The position numbers and the translations under genes are program-made. This document shows, in pieces, positions 26,736 through 35,736 of a DNA stretch of 64,000 nt. Source of the DNA: Sphingopyxis sp. (GTDB taxonomy: Bacteria > Pseudomonadota > Alphaproteobacteria > Sphingomonadales > Sphingomonadaceae); assembly GCF_016463645.1 (NCBI RefSeq), contig NZ_JAEMQX010000004.1, forward strand, positions 1 to 64,000, read 5' to 3'. The notes beneath the pieces were generated by a model, which did no database searches, was not told where the DNA came from, and worked only from the letters and a program-made list of their open reading frames with translations. How positions within the stretch are numbered: position 1 is the stretch's first letter; each line of letters opens with the position of its first letter.

Positions 26736-27647
26736 TCAATCCGGTGGAAGATCCGCCACGCGCAGCATATCCCCGCTCGCCACATCGACGAGCGGCAGGT
26801 CTGCAACCAGATTCCGCCGATCCTTCCCGCGAACGAGATTCAATGTACCGTCGGTATCGCGCCCTTCTGCGAAGGGAGTCTCGCGGAACGCCGCCGCCAC
26901 CGGAACGGCGCGAATCTTGTCGTTGAGCAAGTCGTTGCGGACGAAGAAGGCGTTGTTGCCGCCGGAATTGCCGCCGACCAGCGAATAGCCGCGCCCGGAC
27001 AGCAGATGGTCGAACGCGGCAATGCTCGCGCCATAATAGAGGTTCGAATGATGTGCCTTCGACCGCTGGAATGCGGGATCATAGGGCACCGATACCCGGG
27101 CCGTCGGGCCGAACAGCCCGTTATATTCGACGATGATGATCGAAGGCTGCAGATGACCGAGCGCTTCGAGGACGAAATAGTCGACGCCGTCGATATCGAC
27201 CGACAGGATGCCGACGTCGCTGAACGGCGCGCGGGCTATCAGTTCGGCGATATTGTCCTTTGAAATAAAGGCTTCGAGCGCCGTGAGCCGGTATTTCCAA
27301 TGGATTTCCGACTGCCGGATCTTGGCTATATTTTCGGGCGACCCGTCGATGACCATGCCTTGCCAGAAATCCTTGAGCATCAGGTAACGGCAATTGGCTT
27401 CGATGAAGGTCTCGACGCCGAATTCGACGAAGGTCTTGTGCTCGATCGCCAGATTCCGGACCAGATACTGGATGATCCCGTCCTCCCCCCATTGCGAGAA
27501 AATCTGGAACTCGGCCTCGCTGATGTCGGCGAAACGGCGTTCGGCATAGTCGCGCGAAAGGATGCGGCCCTGATTGATCAGAATCTTGTCCAGATCGCGC
27601 AGATTCCGCGCGAGGCGACGGACGAGATTCAGTTGACGGCTCAGCAT
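26736..27647 (-). CDS. FkbM-like putative methyltransferase of the polysaccharide locus
   Basis: This is a 303-residue protein with FQIFSQWGEDGIIQYLV followed by KTFVEFGVETFIEANCRYL and GMVIDGSPENI, a pattern seen in FkbM-type SAM-dependent methyltransferases and in unnamed relatives in capsule loci. The SVDIDGVDYFVLEAL segment corresponds to the FkbM DVEGxE strand, but the canonical glycine-rich SAM loop is weak. The last ~60 residues have no match I recognise. It is the final gene of the long minus-strand operon and overlaps the preceding acyltransferase gene by 7 bp. Sugar O-methylation is the best guess; the activity is not established by sequence. Confidence 0.55.
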   Translation of the reverse strand: MLSRQLNLVRRLARNLRDLDKILINQGRILSRDYAERRFADISEAEFQIFSQWGEDGIIQYLVRNLAIEHKTFVEFGVETFIEANCRYLMLKDFWQGMVIDGSPENIAKIRQSEIHWKYRLTALEAFISKDNIAELIARAPFSDVGILSVDIDGVDYFVLEALGHLQPSIIIVEYNGLFGPTARVSVPYDPAFQRSKAHHSNLYYGASIAAFDHLLSGRGYSLVGGNSGGNNAFFVRNDLLNDKIRAVPVAAAFRETPFAEGRDTDGTLNLVRGKDRRNLVADLPLVDVASGDMLRVADLPPD

Positions 27648-28255
27648 TGGGTTTCTTCGCTTTCGTTGAGGGGCTCGGCCTGGATTTCACGGATTACGGC
27701 GGCGGGATTGCCTCCGACGATCGTATCGGCGGGAACGTCGCGCGTGACGACCGATCCGGCGGCGACGACCGCGCGCGGTCCGATGGTCACACCGCGCAAG
27801 ACCAGTGCATGCGCACCGATCCAGGCGTCGTCCCCTATGGTCACGGGCCGGTCGCCGAGATCGATATCGTGCGGATGCCCTGCAAAGGCGATGGATTCAA
27901 AGTGACGACGACGCGACCGCCAATCCATGGGGTGGGTCAGATTGTCGAAAATCGAGACGTTGTGCGCGATCAGCACATGGTCGCCGATCGAGATGCTCGC
28001 ACCCGACCAGATCCGGCTGCCTTCGCCGATGTAGCAATGTCGGCCGATCGTGATGCGGCCGCCGTGCGCGAAGCGAAGCAGTTCGCCCCGAACCAGCGAG
28101 CCTTCGCCAATCGAGATATCGCTGTTCTCGGTTCCCATATTGTATATCCGCGCCGTCGGGAACAGACGCGCGCCGGCCCCGAGGGCGGCGGTCGGTCGCC
28201 CCCGGAGGCGCGCGATGAGGCGCTGGAACGCCCCGGCGTTGAGCTTATGCAACAT
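27641..28255 (-). CDS. Hexapeptide-repeat O-acetyltransferase (WcaF/CatB-like)
   Basis: This is a left-handed beta-helix acyltransferase of 204 residues. Hexapeptide units run through ITIGRHCYIGEGSRIWSGA, SISIGDHVLIAHNVSIFDN and VTIGDDAWIGAHALVLRGV to VTIGPRAVVAAGSVVTRDV, and the closing VGGNPAAVIR is typical of sugar acetyltransferases; H of NLTHPMD is a candidate catalytic residue. Acetyl-CoA would be the donor and a nucleotide sugar or glycan the acceptor. The start at 28255 (MLHKLNAG) has GGAAG upstream and begins 11 bp after the upstream glycosyltransferase stop; the frame extends to 28297 but that would overlap it. Confidence 0.85.
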   Translation of the reverse strand: MLHKLNAGAFQRLIARLRGRPTAALGAGARLFPTARIYNMGTENSDISIGEGSLVRGELLRFAHGGRITIGRHCYIGEGSRIWSGASISIGDHVLIAHNVSIFDNLTHPMDWRSRRRHFESIAFAGHPHDIDLGDRPVTIGDDAWIGAHALVLRGVTIGPRAVVAAGSVVTRDVPADTIVGGNPAAVIREIQAEPLNESEETQC

Positions 28256-28266
28256 ACCGCTTCCGA

Positions 28267-29352
28267 TCAGCTCGCCAGAAGCGCGAACGCTTCCCATTGC
28301 GCTGTCTTGGAATAGGCGGTCGAAATCATCGCATAGCCCTCCCCGGCCATTTTCTGCCGGCGGCTGTCATCTGCCAGAAGACCCAGCGCCTTTTCGACGA
28401 CTTGTTCGGAATTGGCATAGGTTTCGAAATGCACATCGGCGCGCATATGCTCAGGATAGCTTCCGGTGTCGCTCAGCAACGCGGCGCCGCAGCCCATTGC
28501 CTCCCATACGCGCATGTTCCCGCGCTCGGTACCCACCATGTCGATGGCGCCGTTCACGACGATTTTTGCGCGGCCGATGGCGCTTAACAGGTCGCGCCCG
28601 AATACGGGACCCTGCGCTACCCGCCGGATATTCGGGGGACGGCGGTGCTCGCGCAGCGGCCCCACCCAGCCCAGCGGCGTTTCGGCAAGCCGCGTGAAAC
28701 GCGACCGGTCGAGAAACATCACGACATTGGCGGTTCCGCGAAGGCTCGCAATGGCCTCTAGCATTGCGGCGCGCCTGAGATGGTATCGCGAATAGCTTCC
28801 GACGAAAAGCAGATCGATGTCCCGGTCCTCCCGTGCGGCATAACCGTCCATTACGGGATCGTGCGCCGGAAAGAAGGCGGCCGTGTTCGCCCCTTGATCG
28901 CGATAGGCAGCGAGGATCGCGGGGAAGTTGTTTACGACCAGATCATGCTTCAGAAACTGGCCGCCTTCCGACGGCGCTGCTCGCCACGCGATCGTCCTTC
29001 GAACGCTCCCCGGCAAACGCGCAAGGAAGCTGTCGCCATAGCGCATCGGGTCGATGTTGTAGAAGACCTCGGTGCGATGCTCCTCGATCTGCGCCAGCAG
29101 GATATCGGACAGCGTCGCCGATACCGGCAGCCCGTTTTCCTTTGCCCACAATCGCTGCGAATATTCATCGTCGCCATTGGCGAAAAAGGCGGACGGATCG
29201 CGTTCGAGGATCGGTTTCAGCAGATGTGCGGCGCCGAAACGATCGTCGAGGAACGCCGATATGGCGGCGTCGAAGGTGCCGCAATCGCGCGTCAGCCGAT
29301 CGAGGCGCGGGCGGTAGGAGCGATACACTCCGCTATTCTGGAACAGACGCAT
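28267..29352 (-). CDS. CgeB-like glycosyltransferase
   Basis: This 361-residue protein looks like a GT-B glycosyltransferase of the group annotated as glycosyltransferase family 1/CgeB. The C-terminal half has DLLFVGSYSRYHLRRA, VFGRDLLSAIGRAKIVVNG and GNMRVWEAMGCGAALLSDTGSYPEHM, the last being the donor-binding E-x-MG-CG segment. The N-terminal half (DPSAFFANGDDEYSQRLWA) is divergent. It starts 6 bp downstream of the Wzy-like gene and is followed by the acetyltransferase gene, so it probably adds a sugar of the same repeat unit. The specificity is unknown. Confidence 0.65.
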   Translation of the reverse strand: MRLFQNSGVYRSYRPRLDRLTRDCGTFDAAISAFLDDRFGAAHLLKPILERDPSAFFANGDDEYSQRLWAKENGLPVSATLSDILLAQIEEHRTEVFYNIDPMRYGDSFLARLPGSVRRTIAWRAAPSEGGQFLKHDLVVNNFPAILAAYRDQGANTAAFFPAHDPVMDGYAAREDRDIDLLFVGSYSRYHLRRAAMLEAIASLRGTANVVMFLDRSRFTRLAETPLGWVGPLREHRRPPNIRRVAQGPVFGRDLLSAIGRAKIVVNGAIDMVGTERGNMRVWEAMGCGAALLSDTGSYPEHMRADVHFETYANSEQVVEKALGLLADDSRRQKMAGEGYAMISTAYSKTAQWEAFALLAS

Positions 29353-29358
29353 CGGAAG

Positions 29359-30711
29359 CTACTTTCGCTTGAGCGGCGCGGCGGCGACGAGAGCCGTCAA
29401 AATAAGACCGCCGCCGGTCACGAGCGAGGTCAGCAAGCTGGTATTGGCGAGCGAAAGAAGAAAACCGGTGCCGCACGCGGTGAACAACATGGTTCTTTCC
29501 TCGGGAAGAAATTTCGACATGAGCCGCAGGATCAGCGCACAGAAGGTTGCGGCGATCGGCACCCCCCACAAGCCGAGCGCCGCCACACCGTCGGTCGCAA
29601 GGAAATTCGCGTTGAGCTCGCCGATGTCGGCGCTGGTCGGCGCGATGAGCGAACTCTGGACCGCCTGCCCGACGCTGAGGTCGCCGTAGGGGTAGGTAAT
29701 AAACCACGAAATGATGTTGTTGTTCGAAAAATAGGTCAGCGGGTAGATGGCGAAAAACTGTTCGTACACGCCGAATGTCGCGCCCGAGATCAACAGCGTG
29801 CGCATATAGATCAGCGAAGTGAGCTGATCGAGATCGGTGCCGATCGGATTATAGGTAGCGAGCAACGGGCTGGTAACGACGAAGACGCCGAGCAAGCCGA
29901 CAAGCAGCAGGTTCCCCCGCATCCGATTCTGGCGGTCGCCGAGGAAATAGACGCCGACCACAAAGACGGGCGAGAGCAGGACGGCCTTTGCCGCAAGCGT
30001 ACCGAACAGCACGACCTGCGATCCGATCCCCAGGCCGGTGACCCAATATCGTCTGGTGAAAAGGCCGAGGCCGATCATGAACGGATTGATCGAGCTGGCA
30101 AGCAGCGCGATCGAATAACGAACGATGGGATTGCCGACAACGCTCGCGCCGATGAAGCGCTGATTGTAGATATCGTCGCTACCGACGATCTGGAATGACG
30201 TGCGGAACGAGTACAGAACGAGCGTCATCAATACGAGCCATAGGCCGAGAAGGCCGAGCCAGAATGCCCGGGCCGGAATTTCCGGAATATTCCATCTGCT
30301 GACTTCGCCGCGGGCGATCACCATGAACAGCAGGCACGCGATGAAGATCGAAGCGAAAACCTTGATCACGGCGTCGGTGCCGCCCGAAAACTGCATCACC
30401 GTCACCAGCATGCACGGCAGGAAGACGAGGATGTAGAGGAACCAGGATGATGCCTGGGCGAACGTCGACGGGCGCGGCGAGAGCAACACCGCGGGAAGCG
30501 CCGCCACGATGCAGGCCGCATAGAGCATCCACTCGTCATCGAGCAGATAGGTGAAGCCGAAATAGGCCCACCAGTCCGATATCACGTCATAGGCATAGCA
30601 GAGCGCGAAGGCGTAAAGGAGTGCCAGCACATAACGCACGAGCCCGCCGGCGAGCGATCGTCCGCCCGCCGCGATCTCATCATTCGGTTTCAACTTGGCA
30701 AGCGCGGTCAT
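29359..30711 (-). CDS. Multi-pass membrane protein, candidate Wzy polysaccharide polymerase
   Basis: The 450-residue product is strongly hydrophobic with about ten to twelve predicted helices (for example YVLALLYAFALCYAYDV and LGLLGLWLVLMTLVLYSF) and large periplasmic loops rich in Tyr, Phe and Asn (QIVGSDDIYNQRF, LTYFSNNNIISWFITYP). Wzy proteins are poorly conserved and are recognised by this topology and by position, here between asnB and a glycosyltransferase gene with wzx two genes upstream. The start at 30711 was chosen because its ATG overlaps the asnB stop (ATGA); ATGs at 30717 and 30735 are possible. The other candidate polymerase or ligase is at 40623-42023. Confidence 0.55.
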   Translation of the reverse strand: MTALAKLKPNDEIAAGGRSLAGGLVRYVLALLYAFALCYAYDVISDWWAYFGFTYLLDDEWMLYAACIVAALPAVLLSPRPSTFAQASSWFLYILVFLPCMLVTVMQFSGGTDAVIKVFASIFIACLLFMVIARGEVSRWNIPEIPARAFWLGLLGLWLVLMTLVLYSFRTSFQIVGSDDIYNQRFIGASVVGNPIVRYSIALLASSINPFMIGLGLFTRRYWVTGLGIGSQVVLFGTLAAKAVLLSPVFVVGVYFLGDRQNRMRGNLLLVGLLGVFVVTSPLLATYNPIGTDLDQLTSLIYMRTLLISGATFGVYEQFFAIYPLTYFSNNNIISWFITYPYGDLSVGQAVQSSLIAPTSADIGELNANFLATDGVAALGLWGVPIAATFCALILRLMSKFLPEERTMLFTACGTGFLLSLANTSLLTSLVTGGGLILTALVAAAPLKRK

Positions 30712-32549
30712 GGGCATCGCCGGTCCAGATACCATTTGAGGTTGATGTAAGGCCAGAGCCTTCCGACCGAGGTCCAGTCCCAGGCTCCGCGCGCCGTCAG
30801 CGCCGAAACCCGCGCGCGCAACGCCGCACGATCGACCAGTTCGTCGAACGCACCGTGCGGCGTCGACAGCACGCCGTCCACCCAGCGCCCGAGCGATCCG
30901 TTGAGCCAGGCCGGCATCTGCGAATTGAAGCCGACCTTGCGGGTGGCGGTCCGGATCGATTCGGGCATGATGCCCGCCATCGCATGCCGCGCGACGAGCT
31001 TGGAGTGCGTATCGTCGGATTTCATGTCTGCCGGCAGGCTCATCGCGTGGGTGACGAGACGCCAGTCCATGAAGGGCATGCGGACCTCGACCCCATGCGC
31101 CATCGAAAGCCGGTCGAAATTGCGCAGGATCGTCGGCAGTACGCTGCCGTGGAACATCGCATAGAGTCGCCGGTCGAACCCCGAATAATCGGCGGGCAAT
31201 TCATCGCGATAGGCCGCGATCGGCATGCGCTCGGGCGCGCCGAAACCATGGCCGCGCAGAAAATGGCTGCGATCGATGCGCAGCGCGGCGAGCTTCGCCG
31301 TGTCGCTGAACCGCGAGAAGGCCGCGCTGCCCGCCTGATCGCCGATCAGGTTGCGCAGCGCGAACGCCAGATTGCGCCCGCCCTGGCGATAGCCGCCGAT
31401 CATCTCGTCGGCGCCATGTCCGTCGAGCGTGACGCGAACCCCGCCGCGACGGACCTCCTGATAGATGCGCCAGGGCGCGGTCAGCAGGCTGATGTAGACA
31501 TCGTCGAGGCTATCGAGCACCACATCGGCGAGTTCGCCCCCGTCATCGTGCCCGAGATCGAAGAAATGGGGCGTGACCCCGGCGTAGCGCGCGGCTTCGG
31601 TCGCCTCCGGTGTTTCATCCTGCGGCTGTCCGCTGAAGGTCGCGATAAAGGCGTGGCGCCAGTCTTCACTTTCGCGGTCATGCGCGCCGCCGCCGGCCGC
31701 GATATGCGCCATCGCCGAAACCACCGCGGTCGAATCGAAACCGCCCGACAGGCAGCTGCCGATCGCCACGTCGCTGCGCATGCGGAGCCGCGTGGAGTCG
31801 AGAAAAAGTTCGCGAAACTGTTCGGCAGCATCTTCCATCGAAGCGGGCCGTGATCGGCCGAGATGGTCCGCCGTCACCCACCAGCGCGTGACCGACAGGC
31901 GGCCGTCCGCGAGCTTCGCATGATGGCCGCCCGGCAAGCGCCGAATTCCCTCGTGAAGCGTATATTCCGACGCTTCGATGCCAAAGGGATCGAACAGCAG
32001 GCGGCGCGCGACATCCATCGCCGGCGCGCGGTTTACCCACGGCACATCGAGCAGCGCCCGGACTTCGGACGCAAAGGCAAAGCGCTCGCCCCGTTGGGCA
32101 TAAAGCAAGGGTTTGATCCCGAACCGGTCGCGCGCGAAGAAGATCGACCCGTCGGCATTGTCGCGGATCGCCAGCGCCCACATCCCGTTGAGCCTGGGCA
32201 ACATCGCCGGCCCCCAGGCGATGTAGCTTTGCAGCAGAACCTCGGTGTCCCCCTCGGTGCGGAAGCGCGCACCCAGCGTCTCCAGCTCGGCGCGCAGCTC
32301 GAGGAAGTTGAAAATCTCGCCGTTAAAAACGATCGTATAGCGTCCGTCGTCGCTGACGAAGGGCTGATCGGAGCGCGCCTCGGTATCGATGATCGCCAGC
32401 CGCGCATGGACGAAGCCGCACTGCCGGTCCTCCGAAACCCATATCTGCTGGCCGTCGGGGCCACGATGCGACAGCGACACGCCGAGCCGCTCGAGGACCG
32501 CCTGATCGACGGGGCCGCCCTTGTCCAGAATACCGGCAATGCCGCACAT
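30708..32549 (-). CDS. asnB: AsnB-type glutamine-hydrolysing amidotransferase
   Basis: This class II amidotransferase of 613 residues resembles asparagine synthetase B. Mature Cys2 in MCGIAGIL is the glutaminase nucleophile, followed by SHRGPDG, FNGEIFNF and GDTEVLL. The synthetase domain has the ATP pyrophosphatase loop CLSGGFDSTAVVSA near residue 268 and DGHGADEMIGGYRQG. In polysaccharide loci such enzymes (for example WbpS) are linked to conversion of uronic acids to uronamides. Here it lies directly after wzx and before a Wzy-like gene, and this locus makes several uronic acids, so a glycan role is more likely than asparagine supply. GGAGG precedes the ATG. Confidence 0.93.
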   Translation of the reverse strand: MCGIAGILDKGGPVDQAVLERLGVSLSHRGPDGQQIWVSEDRQCGFVHARLAIIDTEARSDQPFVSDDGRYTIVFNGEIFNFLELRAELETLGARFRTEGDTEVLLQSYIAWGPAMLPRLNGMWALAIRDNADGSIFFARDRFGIKPLLYAQRGERFAFASEVRALLDVPWVNRAPAMDVARRLLFDPFGIEASEYTLHEGIRRLPGGHHAKLADGRLSVTRWWVTADHLGRSRPASMEDAAEQFRELFLDSTRLRMRSDVAIGSCLSGGFDSTAVVSAMAHIAAGGGAHDRESEDWRHAFIATFSGQPQDETPEATEAARYAGVTPHFFDLGHDDGGELADVVLDSLDDVYISLLTAPWRIYQEVRRGGVRVTLDGHGADEMIGGYRQGGRNLAFALRNLIGDQAGSAAFSRFSDTAKLAALRIDRSHFLRGHGFGAPERMPIAAYRDELPADYSGFDRRLYAMFHGSVLPTILRNFDRLSMAHGVEVRMPFMDWRLVTHAMSLPADMKSDDTHSKLVARHAMAGIMPESIRTATRKVGFNSQMPAWLNGSLGRWVDGVLSTPHGAFDELVDRAALRARVSALTARGAWDWTSVGRLWPYINLKWYLDRRCP

Positions 32550-32551
32550 GA

Positions 32552-33826
32552 TCAGGCCTCCGCAGCTTCGGGCGTCGATGCGCCGCGCAGCTTCGCGATG
32601 CACAGCAGGATGAAGATCAACCCGAGCAGCGAAACCGCCGCCGCGTGGAGGCTGATCGCCGTGTAGAGGTCGAGGCCCTGCGTCACGACGAGAATCCACG
32701 CAAGCCCGATACACACCGGCCAGCCGAAGTCCCACGCCGACTGGAGCCGAAAGGCGCGCAGCGCAATCAGCGTCTGGTTGACGATCCCCATGACCAGCGC
32801 GACGGCGTAGCCGAAGATCATGATCCGGGCGATTTCGATCGCGGGTCCCCATCCCGGTCCGAAAGCGATATCGAACGCGAAGGGGATCAAGGCGCGTGCA
32901 ACGAGGACACCCACGCCGCAGATGACGGCACCCGCAACCACGATCTTCACGAATATATTCAGCACTGCCGCACGATTCCCGGCCCGGATCTGTTCGGTAA
33001 CCCGCCCCAGAAAGACCTGGCTCCCCGCGACGACGATCATCGCGACGGGAACGCCCATGGCGCGATCGACCAGGCCGTACTGCCCCGCGGCAGCCGCGCC
33101 GAAGACGTGAAATATCATGAACGGGGTCAGCATCGCCCCGCCCGAATTGGCGAGCGCGCCGGGCAGCGAGATGATCGCGAGCTCCCAGTTCTGCCGCACG
33201 AAGGATGGCAATCCGCGCAGCCGGACGAGCGGCGCCGTCCGCTCGGCTTTCGTGGGCTGGACCGCAAAAAGCCCGTAGGCTCCCGCCGTCAGGCGACCGA
33301 TCACGTCGGCGACGATGATCCCCCACAGCGTCGGGTTCAGCGCCGCCATCGCCAATGCGACGAGCGCATATATCAGAACCTGCCCGACCTTCAGTTTTGC
33401 GAGGCGCGAAAAGCTCTGGTCGCGGATCAGCTTGTAGGACGCAATCTGGATGCAGCCGTTGCCGATCAACCCCAGGCCCAGCAACGCCGCCGGAAAGCCG
33501 AGGCTCGCACCGAACGCGCTGTACAGCGACAGCGCGGCCGTGACGAACAGCGCGACGACGAGCACCAGTCCGAACAGCGAGGCGAGCGTATGGTGGACCT
33601 CATCGTCGTGGCGCGAAACGAGCGTCAGCTCGATGCGCAGCGCGATCCCGACGCTGCAGAAGATCAGGAGCGACAGGTAGAGCTGGAAGACGCCAAAGGC
33701 TTCGGGAACGAAGACACGCGCGAGCACCGGCAGGATCAGCAGGCCGATCGCCTGTGCCCCCGCCGTTCCCGACATGACGGTCAGCAGATCGCGAACCGTC
33801 GAGCGCCTCGAAGCCGTTGCCGTCAC
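32552..33826 (-). CDS. Wzx-like lipid-linked oligosaccharide flippase
   Basis: This 424-residue membrane protein has about twelve helices of the MOP/polysaccharide transporter superfamily. The N-terminus LLTVMSGTAGAQAIGLLILPVLAR is typical of Wzx-type proteins, and the conserved FGVFQLYLSL and AAAAGQYGLVDRAMGVP segments are present. It would move the undecaprenyl-linked repeat unit to the periplasm for polymerisation. The start is GTG at 33826, 12 bp after the aminotransferase stop, with GGACGG as likely ribosome binding site; the end lies 2 bp before asnB. Its exact substrate follows from the repeat unit, which can only be predicted. Confidence 0.8.
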   Translation of the reverse strand: MTATASRRSTVRDLLTVMSGTAGAQAIGLLILPVLARVFVPEAFGVFQLYLSLLIFCSVGIALRIELTLVSRHDDEVHHTLASLFGLVLVVALFVTAALSLYSAFGASLGFPAALLGLGLIGNGCIQIASYKLIRDQSFSRLAKLKVGQVLIYALVALAMAALNPTLWGIIVADVIGRLTAGAYGLFAVQPTKAERTAPLVRLRGLPSFVRQNWELAIISLPGALANSGGAMLTPFMIFHVFGAAAAGQYGLVDRAMGVPVAMIVVAGSQVFLGRVTEQIRAGNRAAVLNIFVKIVVAGAVICGVGVLVARALIPFAFDIAFGPGWGPAIEIARIMIFGYAVALVMGIVNQTLIALRAFRLQSAWDFGWPVCIGLAWILVVTQGLDLYTAISLHAAAVSLLGLIFILLCIAKLRGASTPEAAEA

Positions 33827-33838
33827 GCGCCGTCCGTT

Positions 33839-34945
33839 CTAGGCCGCCGCCTCGCGCACCGACGCCGCGACATGATCCTGCTGCGCTTCGGTCAGTTCGG
33901 CGAAGATCGGAAGCGAGAGGATGCGGTCCTGCAGGCGATGCGCGACCGGAAAATCCTCCGGCCGGTGGCCGAGATGCGCATAGCATGGCAGGAACGGAAG
34001 AGCGCGCTTGTAATTCACGACGGTCGGAACCCCGCGATCCTTGAGCGCCGCGGCAAGACCGTCGCGATCGTCGGCTTCGATCACATAAAGGTGATAGACA
34101 TGCTCGCGCCCCGCAACCTCGGTGGGAAGCGCGACGCCGGCTATGCCCGACAACAGTCCGTCATAACGTTTCGCGATCGCGCGGCGCCGCGCCGTCCAGC
34201 CCGCGAGGCGCGGCAGCTTCACGTTCAGGATCGCCGCCTGCAGCCCGTCGAGGCGCGAATTGATGCCTTCCATCTCGTGATCGCCCTTCACCAGCCCGCC
34301 GTGGCGCGCGAAGCACGCCATGTGGCGCGCCAGCGCGGCGTCGTCGGTCGTGATCGCGCCCGCATCGCCCATCGCGCCCAGATTCTTGCCCGGATAGAAG
34401 GACCAGGTCGCAATGTTGCCGAAGCTGCCGGCCTTGCGGCCGTCGATCGCCGCGAGATGCGCCTGCGCGCAATCCTCGATGACCCACAGGCCGCGCCTTT
34501 CGGCAATCGCCATGATCGCGGGCATGTCGGCCATCTGGCCATAGAGATGGACCGGGATGATGCCGACGGTGCGGCTCGTGATCTTTTCCTCGATCTTCGA
34601 CACGTCGATCGTCGAGGTGACGGGGTCGATATCGACGAAGATCGGCTTCGCGCCGTGCTGCCCGATCGTCTCCGACGTCGATATCCACGTCTGTGCGGTG
34701 GTGATCACCTCGTCGCCGGGCTTGATGCCGAGCGCCTTCATCGCGATGTAGATCGCGTCGGTGCCGTTCGCGCACGACACCGTATGTTCCGCTCCCATCA
34801 ACCGCGAATATTCGGCCTCGAAACTTTCGACGTCGGGACCGCGCACGAAGCTGCTGGTCGCGATGACGCGCGCGATCGCCTCGTCGATCTCGGTCTTGAT
34901 CGACAGATATTGCGCGTGAAGATCGACAAAGGGGACAGCAACCAT
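33839..34945 (-). CDS. DegT/DnrJ/EryC1/StrS sugar aminotransferase (WlbC/WbpE-like)
   Basis: This PLP-dependent aminotransferase of 368 residues aminates a keto group on a nucleotide sugar using glutamate. Seen are VPFVDLHAQYL at the start, CANGTDAIYIAMKALGI, EDCAQAHLA (Asp contacting PLP), and the PLP-binding Lys187 in FYPGKNLGAMGDAG, a sequence typical of the WlbC/WbpE subgroup. GGAG precedes the ATG at 34945. It lies in a cassette with a WlbA-like dehydrogenase gene and a formyltransferase gene, so its likely substrate is a 3-keto uronic acid nucleotide and its product a 3-amino sugar. Action on the 4-keto product of the FlaA1-like enzyme is the main alternative. Confidence 0.92.
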   Translation of the reverse strand: MVAVPFVDLHAQYLSIKTEIDEAIARVIATSSFVRGPDVESFEAEYSRLMGAEHTVSCANGTDAIYIAMKALGIKPGDEVITTAQTWISTSETIGQHGAKPIFVDIDPVTSTIDVSKIEEKITSRTVGIIPVHLYGQMADMPAIMAIAERRGLWVIEDCAQAHLAAIDGRKAGSFGNIATWSFYPGKNLGAMGDAGAITTDDAALARHMACFARHGGLVKGDHEMEGINSRLDGLQAAILNVKLPRLAGWTARRRAIAKRYDGLLSGIAGVALPTEVAGREHVYHLYVIEADDRDGLAAALKDRGVPTVVNYKRALPFLPCYAHLGHRPEDFPVAHRLQDRILSLPIFAELTEAQQDHVAASVREAAA

Positions 34946-34997
34946 AAAATCTCCGTGAATGAATGCGGGGACGCGCGAACGGTGGCGAGGAACCGCC

Positions 34998-35711
34998 TTA
35001 TTTCCGCCCCGCGGCAAATCGGGCCTTATAGTCTTCGAATGCCGGCCGGAGCTGTTCCTGCACCGCCAGCGGCATGCGCATCCGTGCGGGACGAACGTCA
35101 TATGCCCCGGGATCGGCAGCGCCGGCCACGAACTCATCGAAATTCACGGCCATCATGATTTCGATTTCATAGTGCCGCTGCGCGAAGGATTCCAAGGTGT
35201 CGGTCTCGAACAACGGCGTCTCGACGATCGACAGCACCTCGCCCGCGTCGGCTTCCTCGTCGATCGTGTGCATCGTCACGCCCATCGGCATGCCGTCGAC
35301 GATCGCCCATTTGAACGCGTCGAGGCCGCGAACCAGCGGGATGATGCCGGGATGGATATTGATCACTCTCCCCCGCGTCGCGCCGACAAAGGCGGGCGGC
35401 AGGATACCCGCGCCCGCCACGAGGAACAGATCGGCCTCGTCGGCAGGAATCTGATCGGCCGCCGCGCAGGCAACGAAGCGGGCGCCGACCGCTTCGGCAA
35501 CCGACCGCGTATGCGCACCGCCACTCATGTCCGGGCGGTGCTCGAACAAAATCTCGCGGCCCGGACGCGGTGCGAACGGCAGCGTATAGAAGGTCAGCGC
35601 TTCGAACCCGCGCGCATGCAGGCCCAGCGCGACCTGCTCGGTTTTCAGATGGCGATAATCATACGAAATGATGCCAAGCTTTGTCCGCTTGGTGATCGGT
35701 GCCAGACTCAT
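34998..35711 (-). CDS. Formyltransferase-family protein, probable sugar N-formyltransferase
   Basis: This 237-residue protein has the formyl-transferase fold of FMT and sugar formyltransferases. The catalytic triad is visible as Asn118 and His120 in VINIHPG and Asp155 in EADAGEVL, spaced as in the family, with IPLVRGLDAFKWAI between. These enzymes use N10-formyltetrahydrofolate to formylate an amino sugar. Flanked by the aminotransferase and WlbA-like dehydrogenase genes, it occupies the place of the acetyltransferase (WlbB/WbpD) in known 2,3-diamino uronate pathways. The divergent N-terminal third (LGIISYDYRHLKTEQVAL) sets it apart from VioF and FdtF types. GGGGAA precedes the ATG. Confidence 0.8.
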   Translation of the reverse strand: MSLAPITKRTKLGIISYDYRHLKTEQVALGLHARGFEALTFYTLPFAPRPGREILFEHRPDMSGGAHTRSVAEAVGARFVACAAADQIPADEADLFLVAGAGILPPAFVGATRGRVINIHPGIIPLVRGLDAFKWAIVDGMPMGVTMHTIDEEADAGEVLSIVETPLFETDTLESFAQRHYEIEIMMAVNFDEFVAGAADPGAYDVRPARMRMPLAVQEQLRPAFEDYKARFAAGRK

Positions 35712-35736
35712 CGCAACATTCCCCGGCCAGACCGTC

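Noticed and set aside
32645-35158. Open frame of 837 codons on the plus strand opposite wzx and the aminotransferase gene
   Set aside because: Shadow of two well-supported minus-strand genes; the product is low-complexity Arg/Asp/Gln-rich.
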